Assembly: GCA_029379385.1 (NCBI GenBank)
Contig: CM055617.1
Location: forward strand, 15,756,679-15,820,678
Direction: 5' to 3'
Source of the DNA: Quillaja saponaria
Taxonomy: Eukaryota; Streptophyta; Magnoliopsida; Fabales; Quillajaceae
Length of the DNA: 64,000 nt
Below are positions 44,503 to 56,200 of this stretch, in pieces (position 1 is the first letter of the stretch; each line of letters opens with the position of its first letter). Position numbers and translations under genes: made by a program. The notes under the pieces are model-generated. The model was not told the origin of the DNA, did no database searches, and saw only the letters and a program-made list of their open reading frames with translations.

Positions 44503-46510
44503 GAAGAATCCGTGGCCTAACAAGTCTAAGAGAAATTATTTAATTCCCGAGAGTGTGTGAGGAAACCTTCAAGAAATTGAAATTGTGGGTGTAGCCGTGT
44601 AGGGACGCGTGTTCTGAGTTGGCGCAGTTAAATGTTTACCGGGAAAACACTGTAGGAAGAAGGGCAGCCTTTTGTTAAAAGATTAACCACGAATAATAAA
44701 TGTAATAAGATTTAAAATGATAATTTATTAATTATACACCACTATGTAATAAATATGATTAAAAGATTTAAAAATAATAATTTATTATTTATAAAAAGTT
44801 TTTTTAACAAGTGTATTAAGCATAGTTTAAATATGTAAATATATTTTAAAATTTATATTTAATTAAATATTATTAAAATTATGACCAATTACTAAAATAA
44901 ATATTTAAAGTTTTTATTCATTAAATCATAATAAATATCTTTAGGTCACTTGTTATAAAAAAATATCTATCTAGAAAGTACTTGTTGTAATGAGTAGATG
45001 ATGATTTGGAAAGATATGATAAGTGATATTATGATGTTTGTGTGTATTGATTAATATATTCTTAATTTAAAAAAAAATATTTACTAATATTAAATAAATA
45101 TTTTAATGACATAATTATAAATTTGTAATAATATATTATTTCTCTATTTTCTTGACATCAAAATAATAAATGTATGTTATTATTTTCTTTTCTCTTGTTT
45201 TTTATATTTTTAACTTCTAGATGAGATAAAAACAATTTTTATTTTTACTTTATTTTGTTTTCATTTTTCTCCCTTCATTTAACTTCTTTTTTTTTTTCTC
45301 TCACAGTCTAAAATAAACCCTTAAAAACCATCTTAACATTAAAATATTTTTCAAAGTTTTTTATTTTAGGGGTTAATGATTTATTTTTGACGAAATCAAG
45401 ATATTCATAAATCGATATGATATTATTACTATAAAATCATATAGCACTATATTGATAAAATTTATTTTATTAAGTTTAAAAGTATTTAGTACTAGAGATT
45501 ATGTAAGTGGAGTTTAATTTTGACTATTTTTATGTGGGAAATGGCTGTTATCTTTTTTCCATTAGTGGATCTTATTTTCTTTATAAGTTCTTAATTTTTA
45601 AGATTCCACCTTTGAATATTTATTTCCTTTTTTCACTCCAACGTTAAAATTTACTCCATAAAACCAACAATTACTTTTGGCAAAGTCTAAGAAATTTAAA
45701 CTTTAAGGGCTATGCACTTAATTAATCTACCTTTCTTTCTTTTTTTAAAACCAACCTTTTATTGAACTACACGACTGAGAGTGAGACGATTTAATTTGAG
45801 AAAATCTTTGTTTTATTTCCTTAATTTTAAAGAAAAATAACTAATAAACTATTACTCCATTTTTATTTTTTTATTTTTTTATTTTTTTCAAATGTCAAGT
45901 GTCAACTACTGGCATATTTCGAAACACCAAGTACTAACTACGTGATTTGTTAGCAACCACAATTTTTTTTCCCAAGAGTTTGCGTGTCCCAACGCTTGTT
46001 TGAACGTGTTGCGAGCATCTGAATTGTTGTTAGCTTAATTAATGCTTAATAGACTACCGAACAAATTAAAGCTCAATTTTTTTAATATCTTTGAAGTTAT
46101 CTTACATTTGAAGGTAAAAGGTGCAAACGGTCCAAGTTGAGCAAATTTTTCAGTGGAGTTTGACCTCGAGTCATATTCATTAAAAACTTGTAAACTTAAA
46201 CTCATTCACCAATTACGAGCCCAAAACTAAATTTTAACTCAGCCCATTAAGAATTCATTAAATAATATATGGTACTTTATTCAGTACAACTTGACTAATG
46301 AACATTTATTCAATAACTCTACTTAAATAATATTTAAGAATAAATATTAATCTTAAATTACATATAGAATATTAATAAGTGAACTATAAAATGTGATAGG
46401 TAGACTACAAATTAGCTAAAAGACAAAAAAATTAGACACTCACTTCTTACTTTTTCGTCTATCTTTAAAGATAGGATAGTACACATAGCACTACCCTATA
46501 TATATTATAT

Positions 46511-46553
<43 letters not shown>

Positions 46554-47539
46554 TAAGAATCGCGAACTTATGAAATGAGCTTTGTAAAATTTAAACTCGA
46601 CTTATCTAGTAAATGAACTCTAAAATAAAACTCGAATTTGGTTTATTTAGACAATATACTGACCTTGAGCGAGCCCTTAATAAATTTGTTCACGAAAAGA
46701 TTTGTTCATTTGCACCCTTATTTGTCGTCCTTATAGTTATTTGATAAGTCATTTTTATCTTTATAATTTAAAAAATTATAATTCATAATTTTAAAATCGA
46801 GTCATCATAATCTCTACCGTTAACATTATACTTGGTCTAAATTAACTTAACAAATTTTAACAAAATATACTATTTTTAACTTAACTTGCACATGCCATAA
46901 CAGTCCAATAGAAAACGTTCATATAACTTGTATAAGAAAAATAAAATAAAAACTCATTTTCTATTTCTAAAAAAGATGATAATTGTATTAAAGAAAAAAT
47001 ATAATTCATTAACCATCACATTGGTCGAAGGTGCTTGGAACTCTCGCCTCATCAGATTCAGGTTCCTATTCTCGTTCTTCTAATATGGAAAGGAAGATCG
47101 GATGAGAAGACAACAAGTGCTTTAGATTTTCTGCCTAAAAAGTCAAATAGGTGTCGTTGAATCAACAACTCGCTCTGCTATAATTTCATATACACACCAC
47201 TGTTTTCTTTTCAGTACGGAAAACCCAAATAGTTATTCATTTATCTTCTTTCCCGCCTCTTTTGCTTAAATTTTCAAAAATTTCTAGTTTTTCAATAATT
47301 GAATTTTGAGGAAAAATATTTACATGTTTCCTTGAAGATTTTTTTTTTTTCCTTCTAAGATGTGCTGGTTTTACAAAACCTTAGTCAAATATGACTAGAT
47401 TCAAAAGTTTCCTTCAAAGTCTCATCAAACCCATTCGATTTGGTTCTAACAAAGGTAATAAACAAAACTCATTTCCTATTTTGCATTGTTTTTCTCGTTG
47501 AATCAAATGGATTAATAGCTTGATTTAAATAGAAATTTT
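44503..47539. other. AT-rich intergenic DNA, no gene seen
   Basis: The part next to the gene (44503-44660) is more GC-balanced and is likely promoter. Beyond it the DNA is very AT-rich with long A and T runs. A somewhat less AT-rich patch at 47030-47260 has no open frame of note. Confidence 0.5.
46498..46551. repeat. (TA)n microsatellite
   Basis: An almost pure alternating TA run of about 50 bases that starts as TATAT units and then becomes perfect TA repeats. Confidence 0.9.
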
Positions 47540-48654
47540 GATGATGACAAAATATATATTATATGCAATAAGAAACTAACTTAGACATACTTTTTTATTG
47601 CATGTAAAATGACAACTGATTGATGAGTTTAATGTGACTGCATCAACTAAAGTGATCAAATTCAATGGAATCCAATCATCAGATCAAATTAGCCAACTAT
47701 GCACTATACGACAATTTTTCGTCCATAAGTAAGTCAATTGAGGAAATAAACTAAAAACATCAATCGATTAGCTGAACCAACATAGTGGATGAATCAATAT
47801 CAAAACGCACAGTTACACTAAAGTCATCAGCTCAAAAAATAAAGATCTTATCAGTCAGGTAAAGAAAAGCATTTGAAGAAGTCAGCTGAGACATTCAACT
47901 AAATATTATCATTTCAATTAGTTGAAGAAGATGCATCAAAGAGTTAACTAAAAAATCAACTGAGTATCATTTTACAAGATAACTAAAGCCTTAAGTACAT
48001 CGTTTCACTTAAGAACAGTTAGCCTGTATCCATTTCCATCAATTAAACTGCTATGCAACTGGATCAAAATAAAACATTTCATTTATAATCCAAATAGTGA
48101 AATTTTCAACTAAAATCTCTTTACTTATCCATAGGTCATCGCTTTGGAAGACACTGATTGTTCATCTTATTTCTTAGCTGAACAAATTGCAAACTAGTTT
48201 CTTTAGCACCCAACTCAAAAGATCCTAAATCATGTCAGCTTAGGTCTAAAGTTGTGTTAGTACTTTGTTCATACTACCTTGGAGCAATACCTTCCTGGTT
48301 TCATGCTAAAAGAATACATTTATGGGAAGAAATGATAGGTATGTTTGTTGCTCCTCTACACTATTTGACAAATGTCAAGATCTACTGAAAAATAACTATA
48401 TTCAGCTTAAGCTTATACAATTGAAAAGAATTAGAAGAAAGAGACAGAGAAAGTAAAGAATATTTGCAGCCATCTTTTTGGAAGCTCAAAGAAGATCAAG
48501 CTTTCTAACTCAAAGACTTTCAACTATCTTGAAATAGAGAATGACTAAAATTTGATATCCCTTCCTCTCTATCAGCTCACTCAACAAAGTCCTACACTTT
48601 CATATTTGTAAGAATACTTTGTATTTGAATGATTGAGCAAAACTGTAATAACAC

Positions 48655-49008
48655 TAGGGGTGTCAACGAGTCGAGCTCGTCTCAAGCTCGTGAGCTTAAG
48701 CTCATTAAAAGCTCACTGACCAAATATTCAAGCTCAACTTGACTCGTTAAAGGCTTTTGAAGATTTTTTGAAAATTCTAAAAAAGTTTTGTAGGCAAGGA
48801 GAGTTGAACCCAAGACCACTTAGTAATTATTTATGCAAATTATCACTAAACCAAATAACAATTTTATGTTATTTTTTGTATATAAATAATTTTTTTATAA
48901 ATGTATATATAAATAATAAAAAATTTATTAAATAATATTAAAGAAGCTAACTCACAAGCTCACGAGCCGAGCTCAATCTTTTCAAAGCTTGGCTCATTGT
49001 CACCGCTA
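48655..49008. mobile_element. hAT-type MITE, 354 bp, with 8-bp target duplication
   Basis: The left end reads TAGGGGTGTCAACGAGTCGA and the reverse complement of the right end TAGCGGTGACAATGAGCCAA, an imperfect terminal inverted repeat of hAT type. The element is flanked on both sides by exactly the same 8 bases, AATAACAC (48647-48654 and 49009-49016), the target-duplication length of hAT transposons. Subterminal 'gagctcg/caagctc' motifs are repeated near both ends. The interior has no coding capacity, so it depended on an autonomous hAT source. Its target is the dispersed repeat at 47540-49745, so it is younger than that copy. Confidence 0.88.
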
Positions 49009-49023
49009 AATAACACCCATTTT

Positions 49024-49025
49024 AG

Positions 49026-49052
<27 letters not shown>
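49024..49052. repeat. Poly-T run
   Basis: About 27 consecutive T bases just to the right of the hAT MITE. Confidence 0.85.
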
Positions 49053-49057
<5 letters not shown>

Positions 49058-49926
49058 AAAAGAAAAAGAAAATCACAAGTGAGAACCTAGAGCTTAGAGT
49101 TAAGCTTAATAAAATTTTGAAGAAATTGTTGGTTGTGACTTAGTCCTTTAATTTAACAAGGTTACTGGGCCTTAAAATTCGGTTTTGAAGGTTTGGCTAA
49201 ATCCTAAAATTTAGTTGTGAATGTTGATGAAACTTGTCCTGTTAATTTAGTTAGGTTACTGATCTTGGAATTTAGTGGAAATTCCTAAGAGGTGCTTAAG
49301 GAGTGGATGTAACCAAGGGTTTTGGTGAAAAACTATAAAAATCATTGTGTCAAATCTCTCTTATCCCCTAACTCTTTATCTTCAGGGGAACTTGTTAAGG
49401 TTTTATAAATAGGAATTTAAACTATTTATTATGGTAATTTACTGATCAATTTAATGCATAAATTATTACTTTTAGAAAATTTTAATTTTCAAAAATTATA
49501 TTTATTGCACCTCAAGAAGTGCCTTAGGGCACCCATTAGAAAAACCCTTCAAGAATTATTTACAAAACTTGTCTATCTGCTTGTTATGTGTTATATACTT
49601 ACTACTTTGCGATTGTATATATATTTTAAATACATTTTATTTATAATAAAAAATAGGGATTTTTTATCAACTAAACTATTCAAACCCTCTATCCTCTATA
49701 GTTTGCCTTCTTGGCCAACACTTTTTATTGTTGACCTCAACCATCTCGTAAATCAAAGTAAATTTAGGTCCATTAGTCCATACTCATTGTTTAAACTCTA
49801 ATTTACTCTGTATTTTTATATGATTAGCTAGGTCAACTCTATTGTAGCCTATATATATAGGCTCTCTTGATTGTAATTATCCATCACGTTCAATATACAA
49901 TTTAAATTCCTCCTATTATTTTAACA

Positions 49927-49938
49927 TGGTATTAGAGC
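49927..49938 (+). other. Primer-binding site, initiator tRNA-Met type
   Basis: TGGTATTAGAGC matches 11 of 12 bases of the common copia primer site. It sits exactly at the LTR end. Confidence 0.65.
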
Positions 49939-50154
49939 TTAAGTTTTAAAAATGTTAGCCTTTAGGTGTTGCCACCATAGTCAACTACTTCATCCATCAT
50001 ATAAATGCTTATTTTTTATTTCATTATCATATATTCCTAATCTACCCCTCCAACATCCATAAGTAATATTCTTCACAGTTGATCATTCAGAAAATCACAT
50101 AACACCCAAAACTCCATTCTATCAATCCCTTCACACAATTCATCTTTCTCCTTG

Positions 50155-51990
50155 TTGGGTTGAAATGCAAAACTAGAGGGGAGTGAATAGTTGAAAACCG
50201 ATTTAAATACCTTTTCGCAAGTAAACATCCACGGCTAGAAATTTAAAGCTCAGGCAAGATGCAAACACTAAACAAGGCAAGCAAAGAGATAACGATTTAT
50301 AGTGGTTCGTCAGATAACCTAAACTAGCGTCCACTTTCTCAAGAAAACCACTTGAGGTTCCACTAGCTAGATCACACTAGCAAACTGAATTGCAGGGTTT
50401 AACTTCCTTTACAACCATTGGTTTTGCAGGCTTCACAAGAAACCATACATAGACAGGTTTTACAAACTTTGTCTATTGTTGTCTTCTCCAAATCCAGAAG
50501 AATTATTAGTTTCAAAGAAAATGATCTCAAAAAAGCACAAAGCTTTGAGTTACATAGCTTTTACAAAAATATGAAAGTTCTAGCTTAGTACAAAGATTGA
50601 TTCAATTAAGAGTAGATGAAAAAGTAGTAAGCATTGATCTCATAAAATGAAAGAGATGAAGGATTCTCTTAAATGTTTGAACTTGGGAATTCTAAACTTT
50701 GAATTAAAAAAGAATCTCTTCAAATTTGGATCTTTTGCTTGATGAATGAAATCTTTCATTAGTGTCATCATAGGCACTTGAGGCTTTTATATCAAATCAA
50801 TCAAAGATTCCTGTCATCACTAAAGGTGGTCTAAGAGGACACTTGGTGGCATTAGTAAAATCATAGCCTAAGAGAGAGATGCATTCTTCATTCAGTGCAA
50901 ATGATTGTATGCAATCTAGAATACTAACATGCTAGGCACATGCATAGAATGCTTCATATACATTGAAGAGCAGAAGGAATAATAGCTCTAAAAGATCATA
51001 TGCTAGAATAGCTCTGACAGATTAACTATGTTAACTTCAGCTCTTTAGGAGTGTTCAACTCTTCATGTCTTTAGCTCTTCAAAAACATTAACCCTCAATT
51101 ATCAACTCGTGTAACTCAACACTTGAAATAAATCAAATACTGTTTTTTGGTATATCCTGTGTAGCTCTTAGTGGTCAACTCTTGTCTTGAAAAGAAGTTG
51201 TTCGTTTAATGGAACAGTGCATTTGAAACAAACATCTCTTGAAATTTCAACCCTTTAGACAATTGCTTTTGACTAGAAGAGCAGTTGTTTATTTAATAAA
51301 ACGATGCATTTGGAACAAGCAACTCTTGAAGTTTCAACTCTTTAGATAATAACTATTGTATCTTCAATCGATCATCATATGAAGGTTCGGTTGACTGACT
51401 TCCAGAAATGTTATCACTTAGATATCAGCTTATCTACTTCAAGTTGAAGGATACGAACACAACTGGGAAGATTCATTTGACTGTTTTAGTGAAGCGACTT
51501 CATTTGGTCAATTTAGATGATTGAAGTGAATATAACTGATCAAGATATAGTTGACTATAAAACTTTAGCTTGACTACGATTTCAGTTGGCTGTGAAAGAT
51601 CTTCAACTAAGTATTGTAATTGAAACACTGTGTTGCTTGGACTTCAGCTGTGTTGCTTGTATTTTAGCTTGATTGTTTTAATTGAAACGATGCATTGCTT
51701 GGGTTTTAGCTAACTGAGGTGATATCCACTACATAACCTTCATCTAACTAAGACCTCAACTGACTGATCCACTAAGAGAGTTTCAGCTGATTATTATAAC
51801 AATTCTTAATCTTACTGAGAATCGTTGACTCGAGTAGTTCAATTGACCATACATGTAATAAATAACATTTTTAAAATTAGTTTCTTCAATATTGTATTTG
51901 TATATAAGTATTTTATTATCATCAAAATCAAATAAAGGTATTATTGAATTAAATTATTCATTTGATTCAACGGGTTTGATATTGACTATT
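50155..51990 (-). repeat. Dispersed copia-LTR-like repeat, reverse copy
   Basis: On the minus strand it ends with 'ttcaactattcactcccctctag', the same ending as the copies at 2400 and 49680. Its 50280-51380 part matches 1-840 in inverted orientation. The middle is full of imperfect 'cagctga', 'caactga' and 'tcaactctt' modules. No coding. Confidence 0.45.
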
Positions 51991-52575
51991 TCTATTTTTT
52001 ATTTTGTATCTTGTCCATTCTACAAAGGGAAAATTTCATTACCCTAAGATTCAAGCTTGATATTGGCTAGATTCACCTCACCATTTGTACATGTTAATAT
52101 GATCCAAGCTACGGAAACGAAGTTGAATTAATACGAACCAATATTTGAAATAAAGACGCAATCAGCCATACACGTGTCATATGTACCTAAGCACTGTCAC
52201 GGGAGTCTTCTTGGTCTTACAGTGAGATGTCTCTGAAACCGATCATGGGAGTCCTGTTAACCTTACTTGTTACACGTTGTCTCACACATACTTAAACACA
52301 AACAATTTCTAAGGGAGACACTCATTGATAAAAAACTTTTTATGCTTGGTTTTTGAACTCAACCTGACTTCGAATCAACCAAGTTTAAGGAGAGGGGGGT
52401 TAAGAGTAAATTAGGTCCATATTCTAGACCCATTGTTTAGGCTCTAAATTATACTAATTTACTATATATTATTATGTTATTAGTTAGATCAATTCTATGT
52501 AGCATATATATATACATACTCTTTTTATTGTAATTATTCATCCTATTCAATATAATTTATAATTTTTGCTAACTT

Positions 52576-54759
52576 CGTAGAACCACGGCCATAACAATTT
52601 CTTTTTTTCTTTTTGCTTGTTGGATAAGGGAGTCCAAATTAGGAGCATTACAAAGAGTTACTGCTGTAAGCTGGCCCAGTCCTACATATTTTCTAACTAG
52701 ATTGTGAGTATGAAAATTGTTACCCGTAGGCACCTTTTTTCAAACCCTCAAAACAATTAAGAGCAAAGACATTGAAATTAACATGAATGAGATATCATGA
52801 CAAATTGTCAAATTCAATACCGTATACATTAAGAAAATGAGATTTACCCTTCAGTCAACTTCTTCTTGACTATGACTTTCCAAGAGACAAATATAATTGA
52901 CTTAATATTACTACTAGTTTTAGGTTCATATGATATATGATGCGTATATGAGTAAAAATTACTTAAAACCTTAAAAATGTTTTTTCTTTTTAATATTTTC
53001 TAACATAAAACTTTTACAATGTCGAGTTCATAAAGAGTAAAGCATGAATATTGAAGACTAGCGATATTCTAGTCCAGTGACAATTGAATTTCATGAAATT
53101 TAAAATTTAACTCATGTAAAAGCATATATTGGAGTTTAAGATATCACCTCTTGTTTTTTTTTTTTTATTTGGGCAAAAGTAATTACTTGTTAGATTAGTA
53201 ATAAAAGGTGCCTGAAATTGAAACGGATCTGGAGATGAGAGGAGCTACGTTTCGATGCCGAGCCATTAGGGCCAAAACCCGTAGGGATAAGATAATCAAT
53301 TAAGGATAATTGAAAGTGGACATCAATTTTTGGAGGGGCCAAAACTGTGACTTTTTGTGATGCTGGATTCATATATATTCATAATTTCACATTGCGGTAT
53401 GGGACCCACAAAAATGATTGTTTGTCACGGTCTTAACGGCAATGCGTGAAAGTCAGTGAGGAAAGTTAGACCCGAGTTATCGATTTCTTAAATGAGAAGT
53501 TGAAACTTGAACGCGGGATTCACGTGCTTTTCTTTCCGCGGACCTTTTAAACAAAAAGAGATCGAGTAATGAATGCCGCGTGAGTTATTGTAAGGAAAGC
53601 GCGTGGTATCGTATGATTTTTGAATAGGGTTTTGTTTTCGTACTATGCCTAGGTGTGAGAGAATGACAGTTAATTGTCAAGTGATTTCTATAGTAACCAC
53701 TTTTTTTTTTTTTTTTTTTTCTTTGGTGTAGTTTGAGAGTACTTTTAAATAAAAAAACCGGTAATTATTGTTAAAGTATTTTTTCTAATTATAAAACAGA
53801 GCATTTGTTAAATTACTTTAAATAAAGAATTTATAATATTTATTACTATAATTAATCACAATTTTAATATTATTTAATACATAAATTATTATTTTTAAAA
53901 TATTTTATTTAAAATAAATAATATTTACTACAGCATAATAAATACTTTTACAATACCTATTAAAAAAAATTCATTATTAAAATATTCAAAATTAACTTTT
54001 GGCATAGTTTGAGAGGACTCAATTAAGGAATATATTTAGTAATAACATATATGGTTTTTGATGGCTTAATTGCCATTATTTTTTTAATTTATTTTTAGCA
54101 TTTATCTATTTTCAAAAAATATTTTTTTTTTTTAAGATTCATAAATTTTGTCTATGGTCTATAATATTGGGAATAGAAGAAAAAAAAATGCCATTGATGA
54201 TCACCAATAAGTATTTTTAAAATAATTTGGTAAGGGTAAAAAATAATGAAAATGGAAAAAGAAAAAAAAAAAAAAACAAAACAAAACTGTTACAATGTCT
54301 TTTGAAGCAAATTTTTTTTTTTGGTTTCTTGGTTTTCCCATAAACATTGCTGTGAGACTAATCTTTTGGGCTTTGTCGCGACTAGGATGATCTCTCTTAA
54401 CAATTGCTTACTCCAAGGTTCGAACTTATGTTCTCACCCTAGAAATACAGCTCACTTATCACAATAATATTTAATTCATGTATGACAAAATGCTTCATTT
54501 TTTTATTTTTTATTTTGATAAAATAATGGGGATAAAGTCTTGGGAATTTTTCAAAAGCAATTAACATTGTGATTCCCCATAAGGAGATAAGATTGTTTTA
54601 TTTCTAACCTTTATGACTAACTACCAAGTGCTTTTGTACTAGAATTTTAACTCATATGGTCTAGGTAGTGGACTTCTTTTTCAAGGATACTTGGGTCAAT
54701 TGGGCTTGGGGCCTTATGTAAGGAATCCATATAAAATATGGCATGAAATTTAAAATTTT
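52576..54759. other. Intergenic DNA without a supported gene
   Basis: Mostly AT-rich with poly-T tracts (53153-53166, 53701-53720) and a poly-A tract (54264-54275). A patch at 53400-53640 is clearly richer in G and C and holds a CACGTG (G-box) near 53521. It might be a regulatory island or the edge of an old gene, but no open frame supports a gene. The frame 53190-53372 on the minus strand has no recognisable domain. Confidence 0.45.
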
Positions 54760-54762
54760 TAC

Positions 54763-55086
54763 AATTATTCTCTTATAATTTTTTACTTGTTTGTTAAGTC
54801 TTATATTTATAACTAGTCACCCGTATTGGACAATACTAACACATTAGAGATTCTAGTAACATTAGGATTACTCTCCTTAATTGAATATTGTTCTATTGTG
54901 TATGACCACTTAGGTTCAAAATAACAAGAAATTTTTACAATTATTCTCTCATTATTTTTTACTAGTTTGTTGAGTCTTATTTTTATAAAGACTAGCCATT
55001 CCTATATATTAGACAATACTAACACCTTAGAGATTCTGCTAACATTAGGATTAAATCATAATTAAACCTAATGCCTAACAAACTAT
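54763..55086. repeat. Tandem repeat units 1 and 2 (left part) at the CACTA insertion site
   Basis: Unit 1 (about 54763-54930) and the start of unit 2 (about 54931-55086) share 'tttttacaattattctct', 'gtttgtt.agtctta', 'agacaatactaacac.ttagagattct' and 'aacattaggatta'. Unit 2 continues on the far side of the CACTA element at 63633. A third unit follows at about 63723-63961. Confidence 0.75.
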
Positions 55087-55099
55087 CACCACAAGAAAA

Positions 55100-55395
55100 C
55101 ATGGCATCAAAGACAGACAAAATCCATCTCTGATAATACCAAAATCGGTCTCTATTAGTAATCAGAGATGAATGTCGGTCTCTGAAATGCCAATCTCAAC
55201 AGGACATTGTCACTGAAACTTATTGTAAGCGGAAACTTTTCGTCTCTGATAATTAATGTTTTTAGAGATAAGTGTTAGTTATTTTAAAATTCTTCCATGT
55301 CTAATAGCCACTGCCATGTGGCAACAATATCAGAGACGGCCTAGCCGTCTCAATTGTGGAAGATATCCGTCTCTGATAATAATATTTGGTCTCCA
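55100..55395. repeat. Left subterminal repeat region of the CACTA element
   Basis: At least seven copies of 'tctctgat', 'ggtctct' or inverted 'cagagacgg/atcagagatg' lie within 300 bases. Such arrays bind the element's own DNA-binding protein in En/Spm. Confidence 0.75.
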
Positions 55396-56200
55396 TTACA
55401 TTTATTTCAATATTTCTGGCTAGTATTGTTTTGTTCCTAATTAAACCTGCAAAAATCATACATTTCACAAACTAAAATTTCTACAAACATATAACATTGG
55501 CCCAAAACTCAAAATTGATAATATTATCTTAAACGTCTCATTATTATTGATCCAAAATAGAAATATCACAACAATATCCAAAACATCTCCTCCAAAACAT
55601 CTCCTAACATAAAATTAAGTTTCAAAATATGTCAAAGCTAAAGTACAAAACAAGAAGTTAATTCTTCAACTTTCAACAATCATGGCTCATTGAAATTGGT
55701 GTCATTTTGATAGGGATTAAAGTCATTTTGCCTGCTAGCCGATGTAGATACATGTTCCTGAAATTAAAGAACATACACCAACCATTATTATCATAATTCA
55801 ATCATACAAAGAATAAGATAAGTAACAAGAAATATCAACTTTCATGTATATATATGCTAATGATCTATATTAATTCATCAATATATACAAAGTTTTAAAA
55901 ACACAGTATGATGAAAGTTGGAGTTAAAGTATCTTAATTGGAAATCAATTAAATTAAACTTACACAATATAATCACTACAAATTATTAAACAAAACATAC
56001 ATTTTCAAGGTAATTAAGTCGAAAACTAAGTTCAATATACAAATCCTATCATTCCATATGTTAATCCAAAATAGTAATCTAATGGCAAAACCAAGTCATG
56101 TATAAAAAACAAGTAATGACTTATAGTATAATGAGTAAGTACTTTATCTTTAGATATAGAAAAAAATACTTAAAAGAACAAAATGAATATATAATACATG
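55396..56200. other. Non-coding part of the CACTA element beyond the TnpA-like gene
   Basis: AT-rich, probably the 3' UTR and spacer. No gene was seen. Confidence 0.5.

Larger units (their letters stand above)
47540..49745 (+). repeat. Dispersed copia-LTR-like repeat, third copy, interrupted by a hAT MITE
   Basis: The style and modules match 1291-2445: 'cagctgagacattcaactaa', 'caactgagtat', and an end near 49670-49735 reading 'ctaaactattcaaaccctcta'. A 354-base hAT MITE lies at 48655-49008. No credible protein is encoded; the open frame 49454-49801 runs past the repeat end and shows no domain. Confidence 0.4.
49750..52575 (+). mobile_element. Short-LTR copia-type non-autonomous element (TRIM-like), with a nested reverse-oriented repeat
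   Basis: The left LTR (about 49750-49926) and right LTR (about 52398-52575), both about 180 bases, share 'gtaaatt.aggtcca', 'attagttagatcaa.tct', 'tattgtaattat.catc' and 'ttcaatat' in the same order. Directly after the left LTR comes TGGTATTAGAGC, one base off the initiator-tRNA-Met primer site TGGTATCAGAGC of copia elements. Directly before the right LTR lies the polypurine tract 'aaggagaggggggt'. The interior lacks any gag-pol motif and is largely occupied by a reversed copia-LTR-like repeat (50155-51990). The LTR starts are degenerate (no clean TG), so the ends may be off by some bases. Confidence 0.65.

Noticed and set aside
49454..49801. 115-codon open frame as a gene
   Set aside because: It crosses the end of one repeat and the start of the TRIM-like LTR, and its Leu/Tyr/Phe-rich composition reflects AT-rich DNA.
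53190..53372. 60-codon minus-strand frame next to the GC-richer patch
   Set aside because: Too short, no known domain, and no splice or promoter signals that would extend it.
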